Of a stretch of 64,000 nucleotides of DNA, positions 34,581 through 46,116 are shown piece by piece; position 1 is the stretch's first letter, and every line of letters begins with the position of its first letter. Made by a program: the position numbers and the translations under genes. Source of the stretch: Humulus lupulus (taxonomy: Eukaryota > Streptophyta > Magnoliopsida > Rosales > Cannabaceae). The notes under the pieces are model-generated. The model did no database searches. It was not told the origin of the DNA and saw only the letters and a list, made by a program, of their open reading frames with translations. The DNA lies in the NCBI RefSeq assembly GCF_963169125.1, contig NC_084798.1, positions 106,347,970-106,411,969 on the forward strand. The letters are read 5' to 3'.

Positions 34581-36803
34581 TGTTATTGACCAAAAATCAT
34601 ATAAGGCTTAGTGCCTTGATTAGTGTGCTGGGAGGGCCTAATTGGAACATATGTAAAAATAATTGAATAAATGTGTCACTACGTGGCACACATGATTCAT
34701 ATGATAATATGAATATATGTGCATGTTTATGAGTATTAAATATGTGTGCGGGCCCATTCTTGTTGAATAGGGCATATTTGTAAATTTGGCCAGATGAGGG
34801 AATAAATGTGATTATATGTGTTAATCGATTGAGACCACATTATTATGTGGATATATTTGAAGCATTTGGCTCGAGGCGATCCTAGTGAGCTGATTTGCAG
34901 AATAGTCACAACGAGGTCCAATACCCGGCTCGAGGTGAGCCTAGGGGTATTTCGGGGACTTAGTGCGTATTTAGGATTTATTAGTTAACGAAAAATTATT
35001 TGGTGATTAGTTGGGTATGTCGAGGTTGATTGGGAATTTTGGAGACTACTCGAGGAATTAGTAGGAAATGGGGCAAATGACTATGACGCCCTTGGCGGCA
35101 TTAAAGAGAAATCACTTTGGTTAGGGGCATTGGGGTCTTTCCTAGCCTTAGTTGGACTTAGTTAGACTAGAACCTTACAAAAGGAACTAAGGAAACACTG
35201 AACAACTTACAGGCCATTCCCTCACGTTTTCTCTCTTTCCTCTCCCTTGTCATATGCAAAGTCACTGAATTTTGGGGGAGCTTGCATTGAATTGAAGCTT
35301 GTGGTTGGGTTTGGTTGTGGTGCAGCTCAGGGGTCGTGATTATCAATTGAGGTAAGCTTTGAATATGGTTTAAATTGGGTTTTATTTGGTTTTAGGGTGT
35401 TCTAGAGTTTGGCACTCAAGGGTAGGATTTTAAGTTATGTTGAGGTTTTAGCTTAGTTATTTATGGTTATATGTTGGTTAAGTTGTGTTGTTATGAGATT
35501 GAGAGTTAATTATTAGCTTTGTTGAAGTTTGGGAACTGATTTTAGGGTTGTTGGCTTTGGGATATCGCAAGGAAAGTGTTGTGTTTTTGGGTTCGCATGG
35601 TCGGGCCGCGGCGCCTAAGAACTGTTGAATCGCATTAACCTTGAGGCCTAAAGGGATTCGCTGAATCGCCTTAGCGTCGCAGCTCTTGGTAGGGCTTGCC
35701 GCGATGAATTTCTAGTGTTTTTCCCAAGAGTGCTCTCTGACTTGAGGAGGGCCGTGGCGCCTCTGAGGTTGGCTAAGACTCAAATAGGAAATATCAGCCA
35801 AATAGGGTTTTTAAGCTCGAGCACCCAAACCTAAGTGCTCGGGAAGGATTCTACTACACGGTTTAGTAGAATTAGAGGTCCCGAAGGCTAGTATGCTCTT
35901 ATAAATATTTTAATTGGTTTGGGTTTTAATAGTTACCCATTATTTCTATTTGACTAGGGTTACCGTTAAGTCTTGGGATTGAGGATCGTGCTTAGGACTG
36001 CTCTACATCTTCAGCTCGGGACTCGAGTTAGGAAATCTACAATCGAGTTGTGAATGAGGCTGAGATCCCCCTATAAATGAATATACGTGAGATTCTAAAT
36101 ATATTTGTGTTTGAGGATATCTAGATAGGCATGTTTGTCGGTGCTGCTTTCGAATCTTCTTTTGCAATCTATCTATCTGTTATAATTGATCTGATAGTCC
36201 GACCTAAGGGAGTCATGGCTGATGTTAAGCATGCGGAACACAACCCGACCTAAGCGAGCCGGGGTTAGCTAAATACTTAGAGAGCTCAGCCTAAGGGCAC
36301 CGACAGTTAACTAAGCTTGTTGCTTATGCTCTGTTATTATTGACTTGATTGACCTGAATTTGCTTTATGTAAAATGTTGTGCATTTGTGTATGTGAATTA
36401 AGTTTTCTTGTTGAGCCTTTGCTCATGGGTGCTATGTGGTGCAGGTAAGGGAAAGGAAAGCTTGACGGGTCGTGAGTTGGAGAGCTTTGGGGGCAATGTG
36501 TACATCAGCAGCTGCTCGACCACGGTCGAGGGATTGACAGGGACTAGAAGCAAAATTGTATTTCCACTTAGACTGGCTTCAGTTGTATTTACTTTTAAGG
36601 GTTGGAATTGCCTTGTAAACATTGTTTTTGGGATCCCATGTACCAACTCATATTTTAATGGAAGTCAACTATTTTATGATCATAATATTTTAACCCTATC
36701 CTGTTAGTTGACCTTAGTAACATGTTTATGTCCAAACGACATGATTAACAAGTCCTGCTATTTAAAATACAATGTAATGGTCTTGGATATCCATGGCGTT
36801 ACA
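34581..36803. mobile_element. Solo LTR, family B, inverted (2223 bp)
   Basis: This is the reverse complement of the other B copies. It starts tgttattgaccaaaaatcat with the gtgctgggagggc block near the left edge, and ends ttggatatccatggcgttaca, the inverted family start. Flanks tcctg (34576-34580) and tccta (36804-36808) differ at one base. The empty site is seen near 9670. In this orientation it shows a cluster of gaggtaagc-like splice-donor words (35350, 36440), suggesting that this is the sense strand of the family; this is inference. No gene is called. Confidence 0.85.
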
Positions 36804-37691
36804 TCCTATTTGTGTTTATTGGATCTTTTGATTTACTCATTAAGTTTTCTTAATATAATGAGGCTAATGACTTTTGTTTTCGAGATTCACTATCATAAAT
36901 TGTTGGGAACTTGATTTACAATAATGGAATCCATATTTTCCTAACGGATCGAATATTGGTTCCCTTAAGGGTTAATTCTACAACTCAATAGTTATTGAGC
37001 TCAAATCTATAATTTGATTATAGATTAATTATTCGCTAGTAAATTAGTGCTACTTAAGGATCAAGAGGTAATTAGAAGGAAAAAACGGTAATCTTGACCA
37101 TCTCTAATTAACGAACCAATAAATGGAGGACATAACTATATTTATTGATTATATCAATGGACTACAAAACAAAACTCTATAAATATAATTCTATAAATTA
37201 TAGTGGAGTAATCATGGAATTAATAAATAAGATTATCAGATTAAAGAGTTTAATTAATAATCTGGCTTATTGGAGTTTTGTACTATAGGTCCATGGTCTC
37301 CAGATCACCTCTGTTCTACAGTGCAAGGGTAAGGATGTCTAAACAAAGATTTGTAGAGAGAAGAACTTAATTACAAAGGAATTAATTTTCCAAAGCAAGG
37401 AAATAATTATGTGATAGTTATGGGCAATTGATTAATTATTTAACTATATAGTTTTAATCATGGCAATTGATTAATTGTTAGAATAAGTATTAATCATGAT
37501 TGGTTTAAAATAAAGAGAGATTAATAATTATCTTATTTATAATAAGATATTTATTTATTTATTTAAAGTTGATATTTTATGGTAAAGTTATTTTGAATTA
37601 AATGATATTTATTTTGGGATAAATATATTGTGTTATATATTAATTAAACGACCAAATGAGAAAATTAGTGAAAACTCTAATGTGGCTCACC

Positions 37692-37718
37692 CCACTCACT
37701 GTATTGTACAGTGAGTGG
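37692..37718. repeat. Perfect 12-bp hairpin in copia LTR
   Basis: CCACTCACTGTA and TACAGTGAGTGG form a perfect stem with a ttg loop, followed by a gcgccac word. Its role is unknown; it could act in RNA folding or transcript 3'-end formation. Confidence 0.85.
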
Positions 37719-38361
37719 CGCCACAAAGGGATATTTCCTATCCCTGGGATTTGACTTTTGAATTTCAAATAATTTGTTTATTAAATTATATATATTTATA
37801 TTTAATTATTTTTTAAAATATTACTTAAATGAAATAGATAAATAGGTTATAATTGACAAGTTTTGTTTTAAATAAGATAAAGATGAATTAAATTAGTTTA
37901 TTATCTTTCTAAACCTAAAAAACAGTGATATTTTTCAAGTTGTTTTTCCAAAAGTTTTGACTATCAAACTCTCTCTTAGAAAACGAAAGCGATAGATTTT
38001 TCAAAACCAGAAAATCTAATCACAACATCCTCTCTCTATCAAACCTGACTAGATCTCTTATTTTGAGTATATCTAGTGAGTTATAAATGAACATTTTGAA
38101 TCCTACGTGCCCACACACGTCCTTGTGTGTTTGAGGATTGGTCTAGAAGATCAAGGTGTGAGCTTTCAGAATAAGGATAGGAAGATCGTTGATTTATACA
38201 AAAACATGTGTGGACTCTTGATAGGCTACAAGAAATAATCTCTAATCTATTTCTATTTGATTTACTATATCTGTATATGTATGATCCTTGTTGGTATCAA
38301 TAATTTTTTCAAAAAGAACGTATTCCGCTACAAAATCTGATTTTCATATTTAATACCAACA

Positions 38362-39449
38362 CCTACAAACTAGTTGAGCCATCGCACGCCACCTCCGAGG
38401 GTTGCCAAACCCTAGCTGCCATAAAATTAGGGTTATTATATACCCTAATTGGCAATTTTTTTTATCCTTTTTCCTTTCTCATAATGTCCATTGAAATGGT
38501 TATTTCTAATTAATAGTTTTGAGTCCGAATTCAACTTGGGCCTAATAACATGTTGGGTTTTAAATATTCTTAAAACATGTGAAAACATGTTATACATATT
38601 ACCCACATAGTATCTAATTAAATCATGCATTTCATACGAGTAGCAACATGTTTTGATTAGGAACGCCTTATTTGATTGTATGCTTTTATTTTATGATTCA
38701 TATAATTAATCTAGTACAAGATGATGAATTGATTTGAAGTGTTAATTTCAAACCTATTTGAATTTTATTTGATAGGAAAATGATATTCTTAATAATTAGA
38801 GCATTTATAGACTAAATAGTTTAAGAGCCTATTTAGTAGATTGATTAAATTTTGTTTAATGTTTAAATGCTTAATGAGATTAGTAATTATTAGAATATCA
38901 TTTCATAAATTAATTGGATTAATTTAATTAATTAAAAAAAATAAGATTTTTTGAGAAAACACATATTCTAAAATAGTGAGTGGGAGAAGGAGATGTAACA
39001 ATAACTCCCATGCTCTTCACTATTATTTCAAACCGATGTTCCATGGAATGGGCCTCGAGGTGCCTTTGTTTGCGTCCCCCTAAGGAATTTTTCTGACTGT
39101 TATTATTCAAGGTTAACTTCTTTAAAGAATAGGATTGAATGACGTATTTCAAGTTTGACTGACCCAAAGACACACTCTTGAGTTAAGTCATTAATCTAAA
39201 ATAATGGGTTACACTAACAAAGGTTGACTAATCTTTCGAGCGGCCTAGTTAATCTTGACCAATTAAGCAGACTAGTTAGTTTAAGATTAGTCTGGCCTAC
39301 CATAAGGCTAGTTCATTAATTGTCAAATTAATTTGTTGCAGAATTAGTAGTATTTATTTTTCTGTGTTATTGAAATTTGTTGCATTCATGCATCATATTT
39401 ACTATTATGAAATTATTGATATTCATTATATGTGCTAAATTCATTTATT
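38362..39449 (+). other. Copia 2 untranslated leader
   Basis: No gene seen. It begins right after the LTR at 38361 with a short GC-richer stretch (gagccatcgcacgcc) like that in the copia 1 leader (gagccatgcacc, 17480). It also has a 9-bp stem-loop (aattagggt/accctaatt, 38425-38450). The block 38975-39200 matches 18640-18860. It runs into gag near 39450. Confidence 0.65.
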
Positions 39450-40497
39450 TATTTCATTATATCTAGATCAAACCCTATTACTGCTTTACTTGCAATTGAT
39501 AAACTTACTGGGCATAATTTTTTGAAATGGAAATCAAACATGAAGATTGTGTTGATTTGTGAGAACCACACGTTTGTCTTTACTAAGGAATGTCCTGAGG
39601 TCCCTGCTGCCACTGCTCCCAAAAATTCTAGGGTCAAGTGTGATGCTTGAATTTTATCCAACAACAAGGCTAAATGCTACATGCTTAATAGTATGAGTGA
39701 TGTACTCAGAAAGAAGCATGAAGATATGAAAACTAAATATGAGATAGGGGAGTCTCTTCAAGCCATGTTTGGACAGCTGTCCGATCAAAGCAGACATGAC
39801 ACTACAAGAGCCTATATGAACATGAAAATGTAGAAAGGAGTTTCTGTCAGAGAACATGTTCTATACATGATCAATACAATCCATGATGCAGAAGTCCATG
39901 GAGCAACCATTAATGAGAGCACTTAAGTTAGACAGATACTTAACTCACTCTCACCAGCTTTTTCCTCATTTTCTACCAACTTCGTTATGAACAAGTTGGA
40001 GTATAATATGACTCAGATGTTAAATGAGTTGCAGACTTTTAAATTGCTCAGTAGGAGTAATACAAAAGTAGAAGAAGAAAATGTAAGTAGAAGAAGAAAA
40101 TGTTGCTGGTTCTAAATCATCATCTTCTAAAGGGAAAAAAAAAAGAGAAACGATTCCAATGGAAAGGACAATGAACAACATGATAAATATGGAGCTCAAG
40201 TTTAGTTTTAATAAAAAAAAAATATCAACAATTTCAAAATTTTGTTTGTTTTTAGAAATTTTAGATTTAAACATGAAAACTATTATTGAGAAATTTAGTT
40301 TATGATTTGTAATGTGATAATTAATATTTTGGAAATTTCAATTTCTATGTCGCTAAGGAACGATCAATCTACAACTCTGAAATGTTTAAAATTGCAAGTC
40401 CAAGATCTATTAAACGTCAAAAGATTGTTTCTGAGAATGAATCATATATAAGGAACTTGAGATAAGGGCATATTGGTTTAGATAGGATAAACAGATT
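39450..40497 (+). pseudogene. Copia 2 gag and pre-integrase part
   Basis: Gag words run NPITALLAIDKLTGHNFLKW, NMKIVLICENHTFV, a stop (39648-39650), then NNKAKCYMLNSMSDVLRKKH and SRHDTTRAYMNMKM. After further stops, NSLSPAFSSFSTNFVMNKLE and LNELQTFKLL follow. This is a copia gag of the same type as copia 1. From about 40380 the pre-integrase wording ends GHIGLDRINRF at 40497, where the family B LTR is inserted, and pol resumes at 56371. The zinc knuckle is not recognisable. Frameshifts and stops make it inactive. Confidence 0.85.
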
Positions 40498-42742
40498 TGT
40501 AACGCCCTGGATAGCCAAGACCGTTACACTGTGTGTTTATGAAAGTGCAAGACTTGTTAATCAAGTCATTTAGTTAAAAATGTGTTACTAAAACTATAAT
40601 TGAGCTAGGGATAAAAGAGTTTGGCCACAAAAGTTACTTTTCATACATTTGAACATTTAGTACATGGGATCCCAAAAGTAATAACGTTTGAAAGACAGTT
40701 TATAAAATTCAGAACAAAAGTACAGCTACTAGCCACTCTAAGGGCAAAACATACATTTAGGCTTTTTCCGTCATGTGTCACTCCTCGACTGTGGCGGCCA
40801 ATCAGCTGAATATGTACATTCAACCCCAAAGCTCTCCAACTCAAGACTGGTCCACCCTGCCCTTGCCTTTGCCTGCACCACGTAGCACCCGTGAGCCAAG
40901 GCCCAGCAAGAAAACACAATAACAGAGCATAATCATCAAATAAACAACCAGATAACTTATACAGTATACTCATATGCTCAACATTCCAGATATTCACATT
41001 AATCAAGTATTCAACATACTAAGTACATCATTTCTTATCAATAATCAAATCACATATGATAATCAGGGTTAACGCCCTTAGGCCGCACCCTCTGTTTATC
41101 CCACTGACTCCGGCCCGCTTAAACCGAGCTCAGTGAATATTAAGCTGTCCTCAGCTACTAGTGGCCGAGCCGCACCCTGTGCGCAAATATTGATTACGGC
41201 CCCCTTAGGCCGTTTATCACATGTCCCATGGCATAATACCACCTGTGAAATTATACAGCTATAAGGAGCACTTAGTCCCAACACAATCACATAACCAGGT
41301 GCAATTTTCTTACCTTCAGATTCCAATAGCTTTGTTCAGTTTAATCCTCAAGCACGATCCACTCCGAGCCTTAGCACACAGCTAGACACGGCCATAAATT
41401 AATATCAACTCCAAAACCTAGGCTCGGGACCAATCCCAAGCCCTCGGGAAGCCCTAATTCCTCCGAACAGGGTGGGGGAATGAAACCCTGAGCCCCCGGG
41501 CAAAAACCCTAAGAAATAACCCAAAAACCCTCTTCTGGAAATAGGGTAGCGCTACATCACTATAAAGAGAGTGCTATAGTGCTATAAACAGAACCAAAAG
41601 CACCAGGAAACCCAAGCCTAGCGCTGTAGCGCCCAAAGGCTAGTGCTACTGCGCTAGTCACAGACCAGCAACACCCTGTTTTTCTTCCTTCGATTTTCCT
41701 CAAACCAAAACCCCTTGGAACCCTTCCAAACCTTAACTACACAAAAAATTGAGTCTACCATCACCTATATCTCACCCCACACAACCCAATAACACAAGAC
41801 TTAACCACATGCATCATCAAACTAAGAAAACAAACATTGAACTCGAGAACTCAAAGATTCAACCAGAAACTCAGAACTTCAAAGCCAGAATTTGTTACCT
41901 CCTATGAAGAATTTCGACCTTAAGTTATCTCTAGCATCCAACCAACCTCAAGCCCTTCAACTCCTCAAGCTTATTTCCCTTTATTCCATCAAAAACTCAA
42001 GCTTAGAAACCATCTCAATAAAACTCAAAAAAACACATCAGGAAATCTTGATACTTACCTCAATTGAGTGGCTAATCCCTGCTAGCTCTTCTAGCTTCAC
42101 CAAGGTCTTTATTCCTAAGCTCCAACCTAAGCTTACTCTGGAATTCCAGCTGCAAAACTCACAAAGAATGGTGAAGTATAGCCAAACCGACAGAGAGAGA
42201 GAGAGTCCCCTGTTTTTCCTTCTTTCTTTCACTACACCAAATACCCATTTCAATAACACATGAATATAATACTAATAAAAAAGTGTTATGCTAGAGTATG
42301 GGCCACTTTGTGAAAAAAAGGGCGGTAATAATACTCCATCCCGCGCCACCTACATTTTTTTTCATTTGTGACCTGAAAATTTGTGAGACCCGAGAGAGAC
42401 CCAATTCTCATACCTTTTTTCCCCTTCTCCTTCTCGTCTGTCTCTTCCCTTCGCCCTAGCCGCACTCCCGTAACCACCATCATCCTCAACTCCGACAACC
42501 TAACCACACCACAAGAATTTTATTCTCAATCTTTCTCTCTCCCATTTCTCCTCATCCCCGATTGTCTCATCCATTTCTCCTCATCCCCGATTGTCTCATC
42601 CATTTCTCCAATCATCCTCATGGATTTCTAGCAATCATTCTCGCGACTTCTCTAAACCACCTGAAAAGCTTTCGTATCCTCAACAAATAGGTATGTTCTT
42701 ACTCAGCTGCTTAAAAATTGTTTCAATCCAATTGAAATAAAG

Positions 42743-42927
42743 CACTGGTGGTGCCTCGCCGGAACCATCACCGTCACCACCACCAACTTCTGTCCCCCAA
42801 ACTTTGCTCTATCCAAGGAAAACGGTGGCTAGTGTAATCCTCCGCTCTAGCACTTCGATTTGGCCGAGCCTGATTTCTTTCAAATTGCTCAGTACCGTGC
42901 TGGAATTGTGCCAGTTGTATTCAGAAG
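42743..42927 (+). pseudogene. Captured alpha-expansin exon fragment
   Basis: The reading is clearly alpha-expansin: [20 protein letters not shown], then [31 protein letters not shown] and IVPVVFRR. Expansins are secreted wall-loosening proteins; this part spans the end of the Cys-rich domain-1 core with its conserved CxPG, TNFCPP and CNPP-HFD words. Two in-frame TAG codons replace the conserved Trp of GGWCNPP and the Gln or Arg before HFD. The segment ends at an agGTaac splice donor where expansin genes have an intron. Upstream (42380-42700) is pyrimidine-rich, UTR-like DNA. Only about 60 of some 250 residues are present, so it cannot give a functional protein. Confidence 0.88.
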
Positions 42928-43267
42928 GTAACACAACACAAACTCTTCTCTCTTTTCTTTTCTTTTTTTTCTATTTATTTTTCTTTTTTGAAATTTTAAA
43001 TGGAAAAAAATTAGTTTAATTGCTATAATTGATTAGTATGATAGTGATGATCTTTTCTCTTCACAAAAAGACCGAACAAGAAATTATAAGTTTTACACTA
43101 TAGCTAATTTGTAAATACAATTTCAAGGTGTGAGAACATATAAATCCATTTAAGATGATATTATATTTTGTTCTTTTCCAAATTTGGTGTGCATATAAAC
43201 TGTTTGATTAAATTCCTCAATAACCTGTAATTCTATTTTCTTGTGTATGTACGGATTTTAACTCAAG

Positions 43268-43423
43268 GTTCGAAGCTTGCCTAAAGAACTGCCCACTTCT
43301 CTGTTCCACATTCCTAATCTAAGTACCCTCAACTACTCCACTAAGCCCAATCATGTCATCACCTCCATTAGAATCGAAGACAAGCCTCCTTCTTCTTCCA
43401 CCACCACCACCACCATCGGCTAG
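43268..43423 (+). other. Possible captured exon of unknown origin
   Basis: An open segment reads VRSLPKELPTSLFHIPNLST and later NHVITSIRIEDKPP before a Ser/Thr run and a stop. It is less AT-rich than its surroundings and lies between the expansin and CURT1 pieces of the CACTA element, but I do not recognise the protein. Confidence 0.3.
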
Positions 43424-44350
43424 CTATATGCATATATATGAGATATGTTAATCAGTTTGATATCATAGTGATCAATTTTATGAGTTTTGTAATTATAATG
43501 ATTGTAAGTGTTAGTGTAAGACCCGTGTATTTATGCTCTTTAGCTCTAAATATATATAAATGGCTTTATGAGTGTGAATGAGGTAAGTTTTAGTTATATA
43601 TAGTGGGATGTGCTCTGTTCCATAATTTTACTGCTTTTGATGGTCTTGCTTGCCTATTTAAAGTATATATTACTAATCTTTTAAATAATGCATTAGAAGT
43701 GTTTGAATAAATGCTTCACTGAGATATATGTGAATAATATCTTTAAACTAAACTCACAATATTCAAATTTATTAAAGGTGTAATATTTTCAGTTTTATTC
43801 CCCAATTAATACTTGATTTATCTAAGTTTTACATAGATGGTATTAATTTGTTGTTATTCGTAGACTTTATGCAAATGGTAAGTATCTTTAATATCTTTAA
43901 ATAAACTTATGATTCTCAATAAAGTGATATTTTATATCAGTTAAAATGACTGGCTCGTATATATGTACAATTTAGGAGATATAAGTAACAAAGATTATCA
44001 TGTGTTTATTTTTCTCCAATCCCACTACAAAAGCTCATCTTATTAGGCTCCACGACAACTATAAATTATCATGTGTTTAAAAATGATGTTTGTTTTTATC
44101 TACTTGCTATGATGAGATCAGGAAGTGATGAAAGTTAAACTTATTTGCTTTATGAGTCTTTATCCTGAGCGGTTACCTGAGCAACACAAGGTTCTCCAGA
44201 AGCACAGTTTCTTAGTAGATAAGATGAGGGTAGAACACCGTTTCATGTCTATTGTTATGCTTGTTGTTTGTTGATATATACACATGCATACTGACATGTT
44301 AGTATACTGAGTTTAATTGTCATTAACAGATAATTTTTCACTACTTGCAG

Positions 44351-44595
44351 TTTGAATCCGAAGACACTTACTCTTTCTTACTTTTTGGTGGCGGTGCCTT
44401 GCTTACCCTGTGGCTAGCATCAGCTGTTATTGGAGCAATTGATTCTATCTCGATGGTGTGTAGGCTTTTCCTTAGCATCTTTGTTTTTCAATCAAGTCAA
44501 TAGATTGTTTTTTCCTAAGTTGGCATATTGATGATATGCTTAATTCAATGAAATGAATCAGTTCCCTAAATTGTTGGAGATTGTTGGGCTTGGGT
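44351..44595 (+). pseudogene. Captured CURT1-type (curvature thylakoid) exons
   Basis: Exon 1 follows a ttgcag acceptor at 44351 and reads YSFLLFGGGALLTLWLASAV then IGAIDSIS. After a GT...AG intron (about 44456-44561) exon 2 reads FPKLLEIVGLG. This matches the conserved first transmembrane helix and the NSVPLLPKLLELVGLGYTG block of CURT1 proteins, which bend grana margins in chloroplasts. The match stops at 44595, just before the YTGWF motif, where unrelated GC-richer sequence (44596-44765) begins. Transit peptide and second helix are absent. Identification rests on remembered family motifs. Confidence 0.75.
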
Positions 44596-44918
44596 CGTGT
44601 GACAGGGAGGCTTGACTCGTGGGTCTACAGCGTGGCTCGCTCGTGGGTGCGACGGTGCTTGTGGTGGTGGGTCTACGGCGTGGCTCGCTCTACCAGTGCC
44701 ATACCCAAAGTCTGGAAGTCTAGGGCTGCTTATGAGGCCACGGCTAAACTCATCACTAAATAAATTTAAATCCATATATGGATATTACATGTAGCTACTC
44801 AGCTGGAGTTTTGGAGTTCTGATAACTTTTTGGAGGTGGTTTTTTGAGTTTTTTTGAAGGGTTTTTCTTATAGTTATTTTCCTACTTTCATTAATATAAC
44901 TTTCTTTGTTCTTGCCAG

Positions 44919-46090
44919 AAATTTTTCTGTGGTGGGCGATTCATTTTTGGCCCCGATGCAGTGTCCGTGCTTCTACCTGTATTTCTTATAGCTGGGCCTG
45001 CAATTTCCTTTTGTGTAAATGTTTTTTATGAAATAGATCACATGAGGTACTACTATAAAATTAACTGGAATCTCGTATTGGTCGTTGGCACAATTCTTAC
45101 TCTTTTGGTAAGTATTTTATTTCTTCTTTCTAGCATTGATATCTTCTAAGAGGAAAGATTTCTCGGCAAGTATAATGTTTTTTTTAATATATTTCTTTTC
45201 AATCACACTCTACATCTTGTGATTATACTTTGCCACTATGGCAATCTTTTTCCTATGCTGTTTTCCAATTTCTTTTACCATTTGAAAACTTATTTCAGTT
45301 ATTTGTTCCACAATTCTTCTCACGTATAACTGAGTTAAAAAAATCATTTGATCAACTTTATAGAAAGTATCACTATAAATTTTAAATCCGTTAGTTATAG
45401 TATAGAAAAATTACTTTCTATAATTAATAGTATAATAATGTAATTTCTAATATAAATTAAATGTTTTATATTAAAAAATATTATCACTTTAAGCATATTT
45501 CTTTTGGCACAATAGGTCCAGTTTTGATCTTGAACTAACTCACTCTACTTAATAGGCCGAAGTCTATTTGGTAATTTTTTTTAATAGCCAGTAGCATCAT
45601 AAGTTTACATGGACAAATAATAGTCTATAATAGGACTTAATTGCTAGGATCTTAAGTTTACCTTTTTCGGAGTTGTAGGTGTATATTGGATTGGAGTACT
45701 AGGAATTTTTAAAAGCGTTATGACATAGGTAAGGCAAGTTTAGCTTTTGAAAATTGACTCAATGATAAGAGTGGCCAGTGTAATTTCCTCTTAATTATGA
45801 TTCATTTTCTTCAGAATGTAATAAACTTGGGATAAGTTTCTGTAATAAGTTGCTTTATGTGTGACTTTTTCTTAGAATGAACCTAATTGCGAGAGAGTAC
45901 ATGGAGCTCTTTGTGTTTGTTTATATTGTTTACTTTGACATAATCTAACAAATGGACAAATCTGTAGGACTTGACATTTCTCTTCCTAACATCTAGTAGA
46001 GATCCGGGTATTGTTCCTAGAAATACAAGGCCTCTTGAACCAGATGAAGCTGATGTTCCTACACCGTCAACGGAAAAAACTTTAGAGTAA
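44919..46090 (+). pseudogene. Captured DHHC S-acyltransferase (PAT) exons, DHHC domain missing
   Basis: After a ccag acceptor, exon 1 (44919-45107) reads KFFCGGRFIFGPDAVSVLLP, a membrane segment and WNLVLVVGTILTLL, ending at gtaagt. After an 860-bp intron, exon 2 (45968-46090) reads DLTFLFLTSSRDPGIVPRNT and RPLEPDEADVPTPSTE. These are the N-terminal two membrane helices and the TSSxDPGxxPRN (DPG) motif of plant protein S-acyltransferases, which palmitoylate proteins on membranes. The catalytic DHHC-CRD is not present: a stop follows at 46088 and the solo LTR C begins at 46117. Preserved introns show capture from genomic DNA. Confidence 0.87.
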
Positions 46091-46116
46091 GCATACTTGA
46101 GTCATGGAGGACCCCA

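Larger units (their letters stand above)
33233..38361 (+). mobile_element. Copia LTR (about 2.0 kb net) with two nested LTRs
   Basis: It begins TGTAAGGATTAATGCCCTAA directly after copia 1 pol and ends in ttccgctacaaaa ... taataccaaca, a usual copia LTR end. Alignment with the fragment at 9218 shows two insertions, 33481-34382 (family A-like) and 34581-36803 (family B, reversed). After removing both, about 2.0 kb remain. It carries a perfect 12-bp inverted repeat with a 3-nt loop at 37692-37718. It is the 3' LTR of copia 1. The next bases (cctac..., then the copia 2 leader) do not resemble a tRNA primer-binding site. Confidence 0.82.

Noticed and set aside
38288..38361. Small element with inverted ends tgttggtat/ataccaaca
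   Set aside because: Looks like the normal end of a copia LTR; no target duplication around it.
44581..44794. Short GC-rich open frames after the CURT1 piece
   Set aside because: No recognised protein; open in several phases and both strands.
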